NCBI GenBank assembly: GCA_040007395.1
Contig: JBDTVG010000079.1
Span: forward strand, 1 to 6,995
DNA from: DATGFK01 sp040007395
Lineage (GTDB): Bacteria > Chloroflexota > Anaerolineae > Aggregatilineales > UBA2796
Length of the DNA stretch: 6,995 bases
Direction: 5' to 3'
Part shown: positions 1-6,009 of the stretch, one piece after another
How the letters are laid out: each line of letters opens with the position of its first letter
Numbering within the stretch: position 1 is the stretch's first letter
The notes under the pieces: model-generated
Seen by the model: only the letters and a program-made list of their open reading frames with translations
Told to the model about the DNA's origin: nothing
Databases searched by the model: none
Translations under genes and position numbers: made by a program

Positions 1-11
1 AGAGGCCAGAG

Positions 12-983
12 CTAAGGCAATGGGACAGAACACACTACCCGAAAACCAATACCGTAGTACCGATCACCGGGGACGTCGTAGACGCGACAGGCCGCCCGCG
101 CAAGGTCTCGATCGTCGCCCCAAGAACCGCCGCGCACCACACGGACATTATTATTAATTAAATTATTACTAATCGGATTGGAATATTCAGATAGCGTCCA
201 TTCCCAGACATTGCCACTCATATCCATTACCCCAAAGGGTGACACGCCCTGCGGATAACTATCTACCGGCGTAGTCTGCTCTATACCACTTTCGCGAGTG
301 TTGCTTTTGGTTTTTTCAAAGGTCTTGCCATAGGGGTAAGCCCACCCAGTATCTTTGATGGCGGCCCACTGCCACTGCATTTCAGTCGGCAAGGTGATGG
401 GCAGTTCAGTTTTGGCGGCTAACCAACGACTAAAAGCTACTGCCTCGTACCAATTCACGTTTTCGCGGGGATGATTTGGAGTATTCCATCCCGGCTTTGT
501 AGGCGTTTGCTTACCACCTGCAAGGTCTTGCCACCAGCGATCCTCCCGATAGCCACCATCGTCGATAAACGCTTGATACTGTTGGTTCGTCACTGGGTAT
601 TTGGCAATGGCAAACGGCGCAACGTCGTAGGTTCCCAAGTCTTTTTCCAGCGTCACGCTTCCCGCCGGAATATTGATCCATTCCAGCAGCGGCAGCATGA
701 ACTTTGGCTTGGTCGTTTCCGGTGCTGCGGTTGTGCCAACCGCTAGCCACTGCTCTAATGAAGCAATCACGCGATCCAACCACTGCTTGCCAATAATCAC
801 CAACTCGACGGCGCACTGCTGGACAACGCCTTCGAGGTGTTTCTTGAAGTTGACCCCAAACGGAATCGAGTCCACATCTTTGAACACGGCATCTTTGCCA
901 AACTTCGCCACCAGCCGATCATAGATACGTCCGGCAACATCGGCACTGTCATCGCGGCGGTAGGAGATAAAGATCTTGGTCAC
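12..983 (-). CDS. TIR-FGE protein: shortened TIR domain fused to formylglycine-generating-enzyme-like fold, possible DGR target
   Basis: This 323-residue protein starts with a TIR domain of the TIR_2 type (residues 2-70: KIFISYRRDDS, then VFKDVDSIPFG, then LVIIGKQWLD). It jumps directly to DRVIASLEQWL, which resembles the end of such domains, so about 70 central residues are missing, including the stretch that normally carries the NADase glutamate. Residues 101-320 are an FGE/sulfatase-modifying fold (EWINIPAG, KYPVTNQQY, LPTEMQWQWAA, YPYG, DMSGNVWEW, VVRGGSW, IGFRVV). The two copper-binding cysteines of true FGE are Asp290 and Ala295 here, so it is unlikely to make formylglycine; the fold probably serves as a binding module. 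An Asn-rich loop (269-279) precedes the C-terminal segment. The start is GTG at 983-981; an in-frame TGA 15 nt upstream and no alternative start codon between make it the only option. The Shine-Dalgarno is weak. There is no signal peptide, so it is probably cytoplasmic. Domain assignment is firm; the role (defence or signalling sensor) is inferred. Confidence 0.9.
   Translation of the reverse strand: MTKIFISYRRDDSADVAGRIYDRLVAKFGKDAVFKDVDSIPFGVNFKKHLEGVVQQCAVELVIIGKQWLDRVIASLEQWLAVGTTAAPETTKPKFMLPLLEWINIPAGSVTLEKDLGTYDVAPFAIAKYPVTNQQYQAFIDDGGYREDRWWQDLAGGKQTPTKPGWNTPNHPRENVNWYEAVAFSRWLAAKTELPITLPTEMQWQWAAIKDTGWAYPYGKTFEKTKSNTRESGIEQTTPVDSYPQGVSPFGVMDMSGNVWEWTLSEYSNPISNNLINNNVRVVRGGSWGDDRDLARAACRVYDVPGDRYYGIGFRVVCSVPLP
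39..134 (-). other. Candidate DGR variable region at the 3' end of the TIR-FGE gene
   Basis: Residues 284-315 follow the layout of DGR variable proteins with an FGE/C-type-lectin fold, running from GGSW to IGFRVV close to the C-terminus. At positions where I recall typical templates carrying asparagine (AAY), this gene has GGC, GAC, GAT, GAC, TGT, GTC, TAC, GAC, GTC, GGT, GAT, TAC, TAC and GGT. All 14 end in C or T and could arise from AAY by adenine-specific mutagenesis, and none is still Asn. The framework residues (R, A, P, GFR) are kept. The template repeat, accessory protein and reverse transcriptase would lie downstream of the gene, beyond position 1, and are not visible. The alignment is from memory, and ordinary FGE-fold proteins can look similar. 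Confidence 0.4.
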
Positions 984-999
984 AGGTGCTATCCATCAA

Positions 1000-1033
1000 G
1001 ATTACGCGGCGCTGCACACAGTATAGCGTAATC
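1000..1033 (-). promoter_or_regulatory. Candidate promoter with dyad operator upstream of the TIR-FGE gene
   Basis: On the minus strand TATACT (1025-1020) matches the -10 consensus at 5 of 6 positions and lies about 37 bp upstream of the GTG start. It is enclosed by a perfect 8-bp inverted repeat: GATTACGC at 1000-1007 and GCGTAATC at 1026-1033, with an 18-nt gap. A symmetric site around a -10 box is a plausible repressor site; it could also be a 5' leader hairpin. No good -35 box is seen at normal spacing, so this is tentative. Confidence 0.3.
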
Positions 1034-1116
1034 GGCGCAGTAAGTGATCGGCGTTGGATGGTCAAAAATCACGGGCGAACGCATCAAAATCATTCCACCT
1101 AAAAAAGGGGCGGGTT

Positions 1117-1144
1117 CAGCGGACAACGCAGGCGTTGTCCCTAC
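1117..1144 (+). repeat. Hairpin unit 1 of the palindromic element
   Basis: The 28-nt unit reads CAGCGGACA, ACGC, AG, GCGT, TGTCCCTAC. GGACAACGC (1121-1129) pairs perfectly with GCGTTGTCC (1132-1140) around a 2-nt loop. Confidence 0.75.
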
Positions 1145-1160
1145 TCCATACCGTGTATTT

Positions 1161-1188
1161 GTAGGGACAGGGCCTGCCCTGTCCGCTG
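1161..1188 (-). repeat. Hairpin unit 2 of the palindromic element, inverted copy
   Basis: Read on the minus strand this unit is CAGCGGACA, GGGC, AG, GCCC, TGTCCCTAC: the same outer 9-nt blocks and loop as unit 1, with a different but still complementary inner stem. GGACAGGGC (1165-1173) pairs perfectly with GCCCTGTCC (1176-1184). Confidence 0.75.
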
Positions 1189-1222
1189 TATGGTTTTTAT
1201 TTTTGATTTGATGCGTTTGCCC

Positions 1223-1252
1223 TTGACGCGCCCTTCGTTTAACAAGTATCTT
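1223..1252 (+). promoter_or_regulatory. Candidate promoter of the nucleotidyltransferase-GNAT unit
   Basis: TTGACG (1223-1228, 5 of 6 to the -35 consensus) is followed after 18 nt by TATCTT (1247-1252, 4 of 6 to the -10 consensus). Transcription would begin near 1259, about 25 nt before the ATG. The first four bases of the -35 are the last four bases of the palindromic element. The call rests on consensus match alone. Confidence 0.35.
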
Positions 1253-1283
1253 TATGGTTGACCTTTTACTAGTGTGAGCATTG

Positions 1284-3881
1284 ATGACTGTAACGCTAAT
1301 TCTGACCCACGAAAACGCTGATTTCGATGCGGTGGCTTCACAGGTTGCCGCTGCCAAACTCGATCTCGACTCGGTTCCGATCCTCTCACGCCGCCTGAAC
1401 CGCAACGTCCAGAATTTTCTGACGCTGTATGGTGCGTCATTCCCGTTGGTACGGGCGGATGAATGGCAGCGCCAACAGGTCGATCAGGTGATTGTGGTCG
1501 ATTCACAGGCGGTCACGCCCGTGAAGGGGATGCGCCCTACCGTCCCTGTCCACTTCATCGATCATCATCCGTTGGCAAAAGCGCTCGAATCGTACCAGCA
1601 CTACAGTGGCGAACCACTTGGTGCAAATACGACTCTGTTCGTTGAACAACTGCGCGATAGTCAACTAACGTTAACCGTCAGCGAAGCTACCCTACTTATG
1701 CTGGGCATTTACGAGGACACCGGATCACTGCTGTATGGAACCACTACGCCCCGCGATCTGTTGGCGGCGGCATGGCTACGCGAACAGGGCGCGGATCTGG
1801 ATGTTATGCAGAAGTTCCTCGAACATCCACTATCTGAGGATCAGCAGGCGCTGTATATGCGGCTGATTGAAGGCACGCAGACTTACGAGCTTGAAGGCTA
1901 TGTAGTGCTGGTGGCAACGGCTAGCTTTGAACATATCGTGGATGAAGTCTCCAGTCTTGCCCATAAATTGCGCGAAGCCTACGATGCACATGCCATCATT
2001 TTGTTAGTGGCGATGGGCGATCACATCCAACTGATCGCCCGCAGCACGGTAGATGGGATCGATGTCGGACAGATTGCTACGATATTTGGTGGCGGAGGAC
2101 ATAGCCGTGCCGCCGCTGCCCAGATCCGCGACACCTCGTTAGAAGCCGTGCAAAAACGGTTGATCGCGCTGCTGCCTACGGTTGTCCAGCCTGCGGTGCG
2201 CGTCGAAGACCTGATGTCGCGGCGAGTACAGAGCATTGGCGCAGACGAAACGGTTGAAGTCGCCGCGACACGGATGCAGCAGTCTGGGCATGAAGGCTAT
2301 CCAGTGATCAAAGCGTGCAAAGTGATCGGGCTGCTGACACGGCGAGCGGTAGATCGGGCGATGCGGCATGGTTTGGCGCATAGTGAAGTCGCTCAGGTGA
2401 TGGAATCTGGCGCGATTGGCGTACACGCCGCCGACTCGATGGATACCTTGCAACGGCTCATGCTCGATACGGGGTGGGGGCAAGTCCCGGTACTCGATAG
2501 TCAAGATCGGCTTATTGGCATCGTGACACGTACCGACCTAATCAAGCACTGGGGGAGCAAGCCGCTTGCCGATACTCGCGCTACCGAGATCGCCCAGCAA
2601 ATGCGCGATACACTGCCTAGTGGATTGGTTACGCTTTTAGAAGCCATCGCCACAGAAGCCCAGAGTCACGAGTTGGGGTTATATGCTGTCGGTGGCTTCG
2701 TCCGCGATCTTTTGCTTGACAAACCCAACACGGATGTGGATCTCGTGGTGGAAGGCGAAGCGATCACATTAGCCGCTGTGCTGAAAGAACGCTACGGCGG
2801 AGAAGTGTTAAGCCATACCCAGTTCGGCACCGCCAAATGGACTCTCGGTGAGGCGGTAGCGGCGGCGCTCCATGTCCAGCCCGCCGACTTGCCAGCCTTT
2901 GTCGATCTGGTCACTGCCCGCCGTGAGTTCTATGAGGAACCCGCTGCGCTACCTACCGTTGAGCAGGGGTCGATCAAACTGGATCTGCATCGGCGCGACT
3001 TCACGATCAATACGCTGGCGATTCGACTCGCGCCTGCGCCGTTTGGCAAACTTCTGGATTATTACGGCGGTGAACGCGACCTACAAAACGGGATGATCCG
3101 CGTGCTGCATAGCCTGAGCTTCATCGATGATGCGACACGTTTATTACGGGCGGTACGTTTTGAGCAGCGGTTTGCTTTTGCGATTGAGCCGAATACCGCC
3201 GATTTGATTCCCTCTGCTTTGCCGTTCATCGCACGGGTCAGCGGTCATCGCCTGTGCCATGAAATCGACTTGATCTTTGCTGAGGCGGCTCCCGAAAAAG
3301 CCTTACAGCGACTCGACACTTTTGAGGTACTCTACACGATCTACGAAGGATTAGCGTTTGATGAGTGGTTAACATCTGCTTTCGCTAACGCCCGCACTCA
3401 AATTAATTATCCGCTCTGGACACCAGAAAAAATTGCATTGCCACTAGTTTATTGGTCGCTTTTTACGCTGCGTTTACCGGAGTCGGAAGCGCTAATTGAG
3501 CGTCTGCAACTATCTTCCGATCTCGCGGTACTACTGCGACAAAGCCAGCAGATCTATCGACTTTTGCCAGCACTAGACACCGATCTTCGGCCTAGCGAAG
3601 TTGTGCGCCGCCTCAAAGGATTCTCGACGGTTGTGTTGGCGGCGGCATGGATCGTCGCGCCGAGCCAAAAAATACGAGAAGCGATTGCTACTTACGTCAG
3701 CCAATGGAAGGGGATTCGCCCAAGTCTGACGGGTAACGATCTGATGGCGATGGGGTTGCGCGAAGGGCCGGGTGTCGGTAAACTGCTATTAGCTTTGCAT
3801 CAGGCTTTGCTTGATGGGGAAATTTCGACACCCGACCAGGAACGGTTGTATGCAGAACGGTGGCTCAAGCACCAGCTATGA
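1284..3881 (+). CDS. DHH-CBS-poly(A) polymerase fusion: tRNA nucleotidyltransferase (CCA- or A-adding type)
   Basis: This 865-residue protein (numbers below count from the TTG one codon upstream) has three parts. Residues 1-300 are a DHH/DHHA1 phosphoesterase with its metal motifs: THENADFDA (9-17), VVDSQ (72-76), DHHP (94-97), YEDTGSLLY (144-152) and GGGGH (270-274). Residues 307-424 are a CBS pair, likely a nucleotide-sensing module. Residues 465-865 are a class II nucleotidyltransferase/poly(A) polymerase: GGFVRDLLL with catalytic DVDLVVEG (485-492), RRDFTIN (571-577) and DDATRLLRAVRF (616-627). The C-terminal part adds nucleotides to tRNA 3' ends; the DHH part may trim or hydrolyse short RNA or nucleotides. 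Both active sites look intact. Whether it adds CCA or only A cannot be told here. ATG 1284 is preferred; TTG 1281 is possible and an in-frame TGA at 1275 bounds the frame. No strong Shine-Dalgarno is seen. It overlaps the next gene by 4 nt. Confidence 0.93.
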   Translation: MTVTLILTHENADFDAVASQVAAAKLDLDSVPILSRRLNRNVQNFLTLYGASFPLVRADEWQRQQVDQVIVVDSQAVTPVKGMRPTVPVHFIDHHPLAKALESYQHYSGEPLGANTTLFVEQLRDSQLTLTVSEATLLMLGIYEDTGSLLYGTTTPRDLLAAAWLREQGADLDVMQKFLEHPLSEDQQALYMRLIEGTQTYELEGYVVLVATASFEHIVDEVSSLAHKLREAYDAHAIILLVAMGDHIQLIARSTVDGIDVGQIATIFGGGGHSRAAAAQIRDTSLEAVQKRLIALLPTVVQPAVRVEDLMSRRVQSIGADETVEVAATRMQQSGHEGYPVIKACKVIGLLTRRAVDRAMRHGLAHSEVAQVMESGAIGVHAADSMDTLQRLMLDTGWGQVPVLDSQDRLIGIVTRTDLIKHWGSKPLADTRATEIAQQMRDTLPSGLVTLLEAIATEAQSHELGLYAVGGFVRDLLLDKPNTDVDLVVEGEAITLAAVLKERYGGEVLSHTQFGTAKWTLGEAVAAALHVQPADLPAFVDLVTARREFYEEPAALPTVEQGSIKLDLHRRDFTINTLAIRLAPAPFGKLLDYYGGERDLQNGMIRVLHSLSFIDDATRLLRAVRFEQRFAFAIEPNTADLIPSALPFIARVSGHRLCHEIDLIFAEAAPEKALQRLDTFEVLYTIYEGLAFDEWLTSAFANARTQINYPLWTPEKIALPLVYWSLFTLRLPESEALIERLQLSSDLAVLLRQSQQIYRLLPALDTDLRPSEVVRRLKGFSTVVLAAAWIVAPSQKIREAIATYVSQWKGIRPSLTGNDLMAMGLREGPGVGKLLLALHQALLDGEISTPDQERLYAERWLKHQL

Positions 3882-4408
3882 CGGCTATTGAACGTCACGC
3901 AGTGTCATTGCAGTTCGATATCGTATTTAGGTTTGCCGAGCGAGATGATCTGCCCAAACTGGAATGGTTCGGTCAGTACACGCATTTCCGGCGTGTGTTC
4001 CAGCACGCCTATGAAGATCAGCTTGCCGGGCGCAGATTGATGATCGTCGCAGATATGAACGGATGGCCTATCGGACAGATCTTTGTTCAGTTGGAAAGTC
4101 TGGATGAGACCCTGACTCATTTGGGACGACGAGGCTATCTGTATTCACTGCGGGTGATGGATATGTTTCAGAATCGGGGTCTCGGCACAGCGCTTATTCA
4201 TGAGGCCGAATCGATCCTGATTAGCCGCGACTATGGGTCGGTCAGTATCGCCACCGCGAAAGATAATCCCGGTGCGCGGCGGCTATATGAGCGGCTTGGC
4301 TACCATGTATTCATGGAAGATTCTGGACGTTGGCATTATGTGGATCACGAAGGGCGAACCCGCCAAGTGATCGAACCGTGTTGGGTGATGGAAAAAATCT
4401 TGCGTTAG
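3878..4408 (+). CDS. GNAT-family N-acetyltransferase
   Basis: This 176-residue protein carries the GNAT acetyl-CoA fold. The segment YLYSLRVMDMFQNRGLGTAL contains strand beta-4 and the pyrophosphate-binding loop Q-N-R-G-L-G-T (98-104). It is followed by the second conserved half, NPGARRLYERLGY (130-142), typical of this family. The N-terminal part (VFRFAERDDLPKLEWFG) matches the usual first strand and helix. The ATG at 3878 overlaps the upstream TGA as ATGA, pointing to translational coupling with the nucleotidyltransferase gene; a GTG at 3860 would add six residues. Such enzymes acetylate amines of proteins, antibiotics or metabolites. The acceptor is not evident, and the coupling alone does not prove a tRNA-related job. 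No signal peptide or membrane segment is present, so it is cytoplasmic. Confidence 0.88.
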   Translation: MTAIERHAVSLQFDIVFRFAERDDLPKLEWFGQYTHFRRVFQHAYEDQLAGRRLMIVADMNGWPIGQIFVQLESLDETLTHLGRRGYLYSLRVMDMFQNRGLGTALIHEAESILISRDYGSVSIATAKDNPGARRLYERLGYHVFMEDSGRWHYVDHEGRTRQVIEPCWVMEKILR

Positions 4409-4535
4409 TAGGACATGGTAGGGGGAAATTAGGCACTTTGTGCAGTTTTCCTGCCAATAATATGTGCGCTCTACCAGTGCCGACTATTCAGGGTAACGTT
4501 ACTATACACGCTTAGGGTTGTAAAAACAGCAGCTT

Positions 4536-4544
4536 GAAGGAGAT
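4536..4544 (+). promoter_or_regulatory. Strong Shine-Dalgarno site for the first cupin gene
   Basis: GAAGGAGAT lies 9 nt before the ATG at 4554, the best ribosome-binding match among the rightward genes. It fixes the start and suggests independent translation after the 145-bp gap (4409-4553). Confidence 0.7.
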
Positions 4545-4553
4545 CGAAAACTT

Positions 4554-4934
4554 ATGGCTTCCAATGATCCTATTTTAAGTAGTATTAAATTAGCCGCACC
4601 ATCGAGTGAATCCCTTAAACGGATAAGTGAAATCAAGCTCATTCGCTGGCACGGTGGACAACACCCCACCTTTGAAGCCATTACCAATAAGATGAAACAA
4701 GAGGGTCTGCGACCCTATGCCTCGTATAATGACCCCAACTTTCGCATTGCCGCCCGCAGTCATGGCTACACCAAAGTGATGTACTGTGCGGAAGGGCTAG
4801 TCGAGCTAACTTTCCCCGATGTAAATAAGAGTGTCATCCTGCGCCCCGGTGATCGGATTGAATTGCCACGCGGCATACGCCATATCACGATTATCGGACC
4901 ACGCGGCGCACGCTGTGTCGAAAGCGCCAAGTAG
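4554..4934 (+). CDS. Small single-domain cupin protein with incomplete metal-ligand set
   Basis: This 126-residue protein has a cupin barrel in its second half. The first cupin motif is RSHGYTKVMYCAEGLVELTF (69-88) and the second is LRPGDRIELPRGIRHITIIG (96-115). Of the usual four metal ligands (His, His, Glu, then His) only His70 and His110 are obvious; the first His position is Arg69 or nearby and the Glu position is Lys74. Some cupin subfamilies with the pattern Y-x-K-V-x-Y do carry this Lys, so the protein may bind metal differently or act without it. The first 65 residues have no motif I recognise. It is followed after 5 bp by a membrane-protein gene, so the two are probably cotranscribed. 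The substrate and role are unknown. Confidence 0.82.
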   Translation: MASNDPILSSIKLAAPSSESLKRISEIKLIRWHGGQHPTFEAITNKMKQEGLRPYASYNDPNFRIAARSHGYTKVMYCAEGLVELTFPDVNKSVILRPGDRIELPRGIRHITIIGPRGARCVESAK

Positions 4935-4939
4935 CTTTC

Positions 4940-5446
4940 ATGCGTCGTTCAGGTCGTCGTCAGCGACAAGAAACTGTCGAACTACCCGATCTTCCCGTTG
5001 AACCCGGCGAGGGTCGCGATGCCGTTGTCGTGTCGGAAAAGGATGTAGAAGCAATGATCGCGCCAGCACGGAGCCGTCGCCCTGTGCTGCCAAGACGGCT
5101 GCCCTTCGTCATCCATTGGCCTACGCTGCTCGTTATCGTCGGTCTGATCGCCTTGACGGTTATTTTGCTGCTGCTTAATCAGGGCGCACTCCCTGTTGAA
5201 GTCTCAACAGGATGGCCTATAGTCGTCATAGCACTGGCGATTTTGTGGTTTCTAGCGGCGCTAATCCGGCGCGACCCTCGGAGTCTCATTGGCAGTGCTG
5301 CCCTTTTCGGTTGTGGATTGAGTCTGCTGCTATCCGTTCAGCGGATTGCACCATTTGGCGCGACTTTGGTAGGGGTTACTTTTATCGCCGCGGGCACCGG
5401 GATCATGCTGCGCGGCTTGCTGCTACGTAACCAACCCATTGGCTAG
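4940..5446 (+). CDS. Membrane protein with four predicted transmembrane helices
   Basis: This 168-residue protein has a basic, charged N-terminal tail (1-55, Arg-rich, likely cytoplasmic). Four hydrophobic segments follow, at about 57-79, 90-109, 116-133 and 137-157. The alternating short helix pairs with a conserved-looking GWPIVVIALAILWF segment recall the transmembrane region of LiaI/LiaF-like proteins and other small DUF membrane proteins, but no diagnostic residue makes that secure. The ATG lies 5 bp after the cupin stop, so the genes probably form an operon and are translated together. Its stop codon TAG is part of a CTAG shared with the stop of the convergent cupin gene. Function unknown. 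Confidence 0.75.
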   Translation: MRRSGRRQRQETVELPDLPVEPGEGRDAVVVSEKDVEAMIAPARSRRPVLPRRLPFVIHWPTLLVIVGLIALTVILLLLNQGALPVEVSTGWPIVVIALAILWFLAALIRRDPRSLIGSAALFGCGLSLLLSVQRIAPFGATLVGVTFIAAGTGIMLRGLLLRNQPIG

Positions 5447-5928
5447 ATCGACAACGGCGGGCCAAGCAACTCCATGCCATGAGCACGCCACAGTTCCGGA
5501 TCTTGCGGTGGCATGGCGTTCGCTTTCGTGACTTCGCGAAAGAACGCTTCCATTTTGCCCGCAGGCATAAAAGTTATCAGAATTCTGCCCTTTGTGTCTC
5601 CGACATAAGCCCACACATGCGGAACTTTGCGCGGCGCAAGCAGTGAATCACCGGGGTTTAGCGTAAACCTTTCTTCCCCCACCTCAATAACAAATTCGCC
5701 TTCAACCGCATAGAACCATTCATCCTGATCATAGTGCAGGTGTCGTGCAGGGCCGCCTTTCTGATGAAAAGTATTTTCAAGCACTAACAGCCCGTTACTC
5801 CCTTGTGAAGATACCTTGAACGTGATGGCACTGACACCGAGTCCCCGAAATTCGCCGTCCTGATCTTCACCTGCTGCGACGCGCAGAATCGGAGGCGCGT
5901 TATCCGGCGTTTGCAATGAGTCACGCAT
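5443..5928 (-). CDS. Cupin-domain protein (quercetin-dioxygenase-like) with intact metal site
   Basis: This 161-residue single-cupin protein has motif 1, GGPARHLHYDQDEWFYAVEG, with ligands His63, His65 and Glu70, and motif 2, PGDSLLAPRKVPHVW, with His104. The full three-His one-Glu set suggests a bound divalent metal and either dioxygenase-like or small-molecule-binding activity; the substrate cannot be read from sequence. The start is ambiguous: an ATG at 5943 adds five residues but lacks a Shine-Dalgarno, whereas the ATG at 5928 has GGAG 9 nt upstream and is preferred. It converges on the membrane-protein gene with stop codons overlapping in CTAG. An IS1595-family element ends about 56 bp upstream and runs in the same direction, so its present transcription may depend on the element. 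Confidence 0.88.
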   Translation of the reverse strand: MRDSLQTPDNAPPILRVAAGEDQDGEFRGLGVSAITFKVSSQGSNGLLVLENTFHQKGGPARHLHYDQDEWFYAVEGEFVIEVGEERFTLNPGDSLLAPRKVPHVWAYVGDTKGRILITFMPAGKMEAFFREVTKANAMPPQDPELWRAHGMELLGPPLSI

Positions 5929-5984
5929 AATATTCTTCTCCATCTATTCACAACAGGATTCAGCAACATAGGCTAAGAGATATT

Positions 5985-6009
5985 GGCTCATGTTAACTGC
6001 GGGTGCAAA
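5985..6009 (+). repeat. Terminal inverted repeat, transposase 3' end of the IS
   Basis: Twelve exact terminal bases plus the internal GTGCAAA box mirror the other end. The stop codon of the transposase (5988-5990) lies inside this repeat. Confidence 0.85.

Larger units (their letters stand above)
1069..1226. repeat. Nested palindromic MITE-like/REP-like intergenic element
   Basis: The ends form an imperfect inverted repeat of 20 nt with 18 matches (1069-1088 against 1207-1226), including an exact 11-nt core AACGCATCAAA at 1078-1088. Inside are two 28-nt units in inverted orientation (1117-1144 and 1161-1188). Each is itself a hairpin, and the units can also pair with each other. Terminal repeats, small size and lack of any ORF fit a non-autonomous miniature element or a REP/BIME-type repeat. 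It fills most of the 300-bp gap between the divergent genes. I see no second copy in the window and no clear target-site duplication. Confidence 0.65.

Noticed and set aside
511..816. Long open frames on both strands inside the TIR-FGE gene
   Set aside because: They are shadows of the real frame; their translations show no domain or usual composition.
1069..1226. CRISPR array or attachment site in the palindromic repeats
   Set aside because: There are only two units in inverted orientation with no regular spacers, and no integrase or tRNA is nearby.
2139..2504. Leftward 121-codon open frame inside the nucleotidyltransferase gene
   Set aside because: It lies antisense to the conserved CBS region and its translation has no recognisable motif.
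4433..4450. Possible terminator after the acetyltransferase gene (GCAC-TTT-GTGC then AGTTTTC)
   Set aside because: The stem is only four pairs and the T run is short and interrupted; too weak to call.
4493..4502. Palindrome GTAACGTTAC between the acetyltransferase and cupin genes
   Set aside because: A single 10-bp palindrome without partner boxes or repeats could occur by chance.
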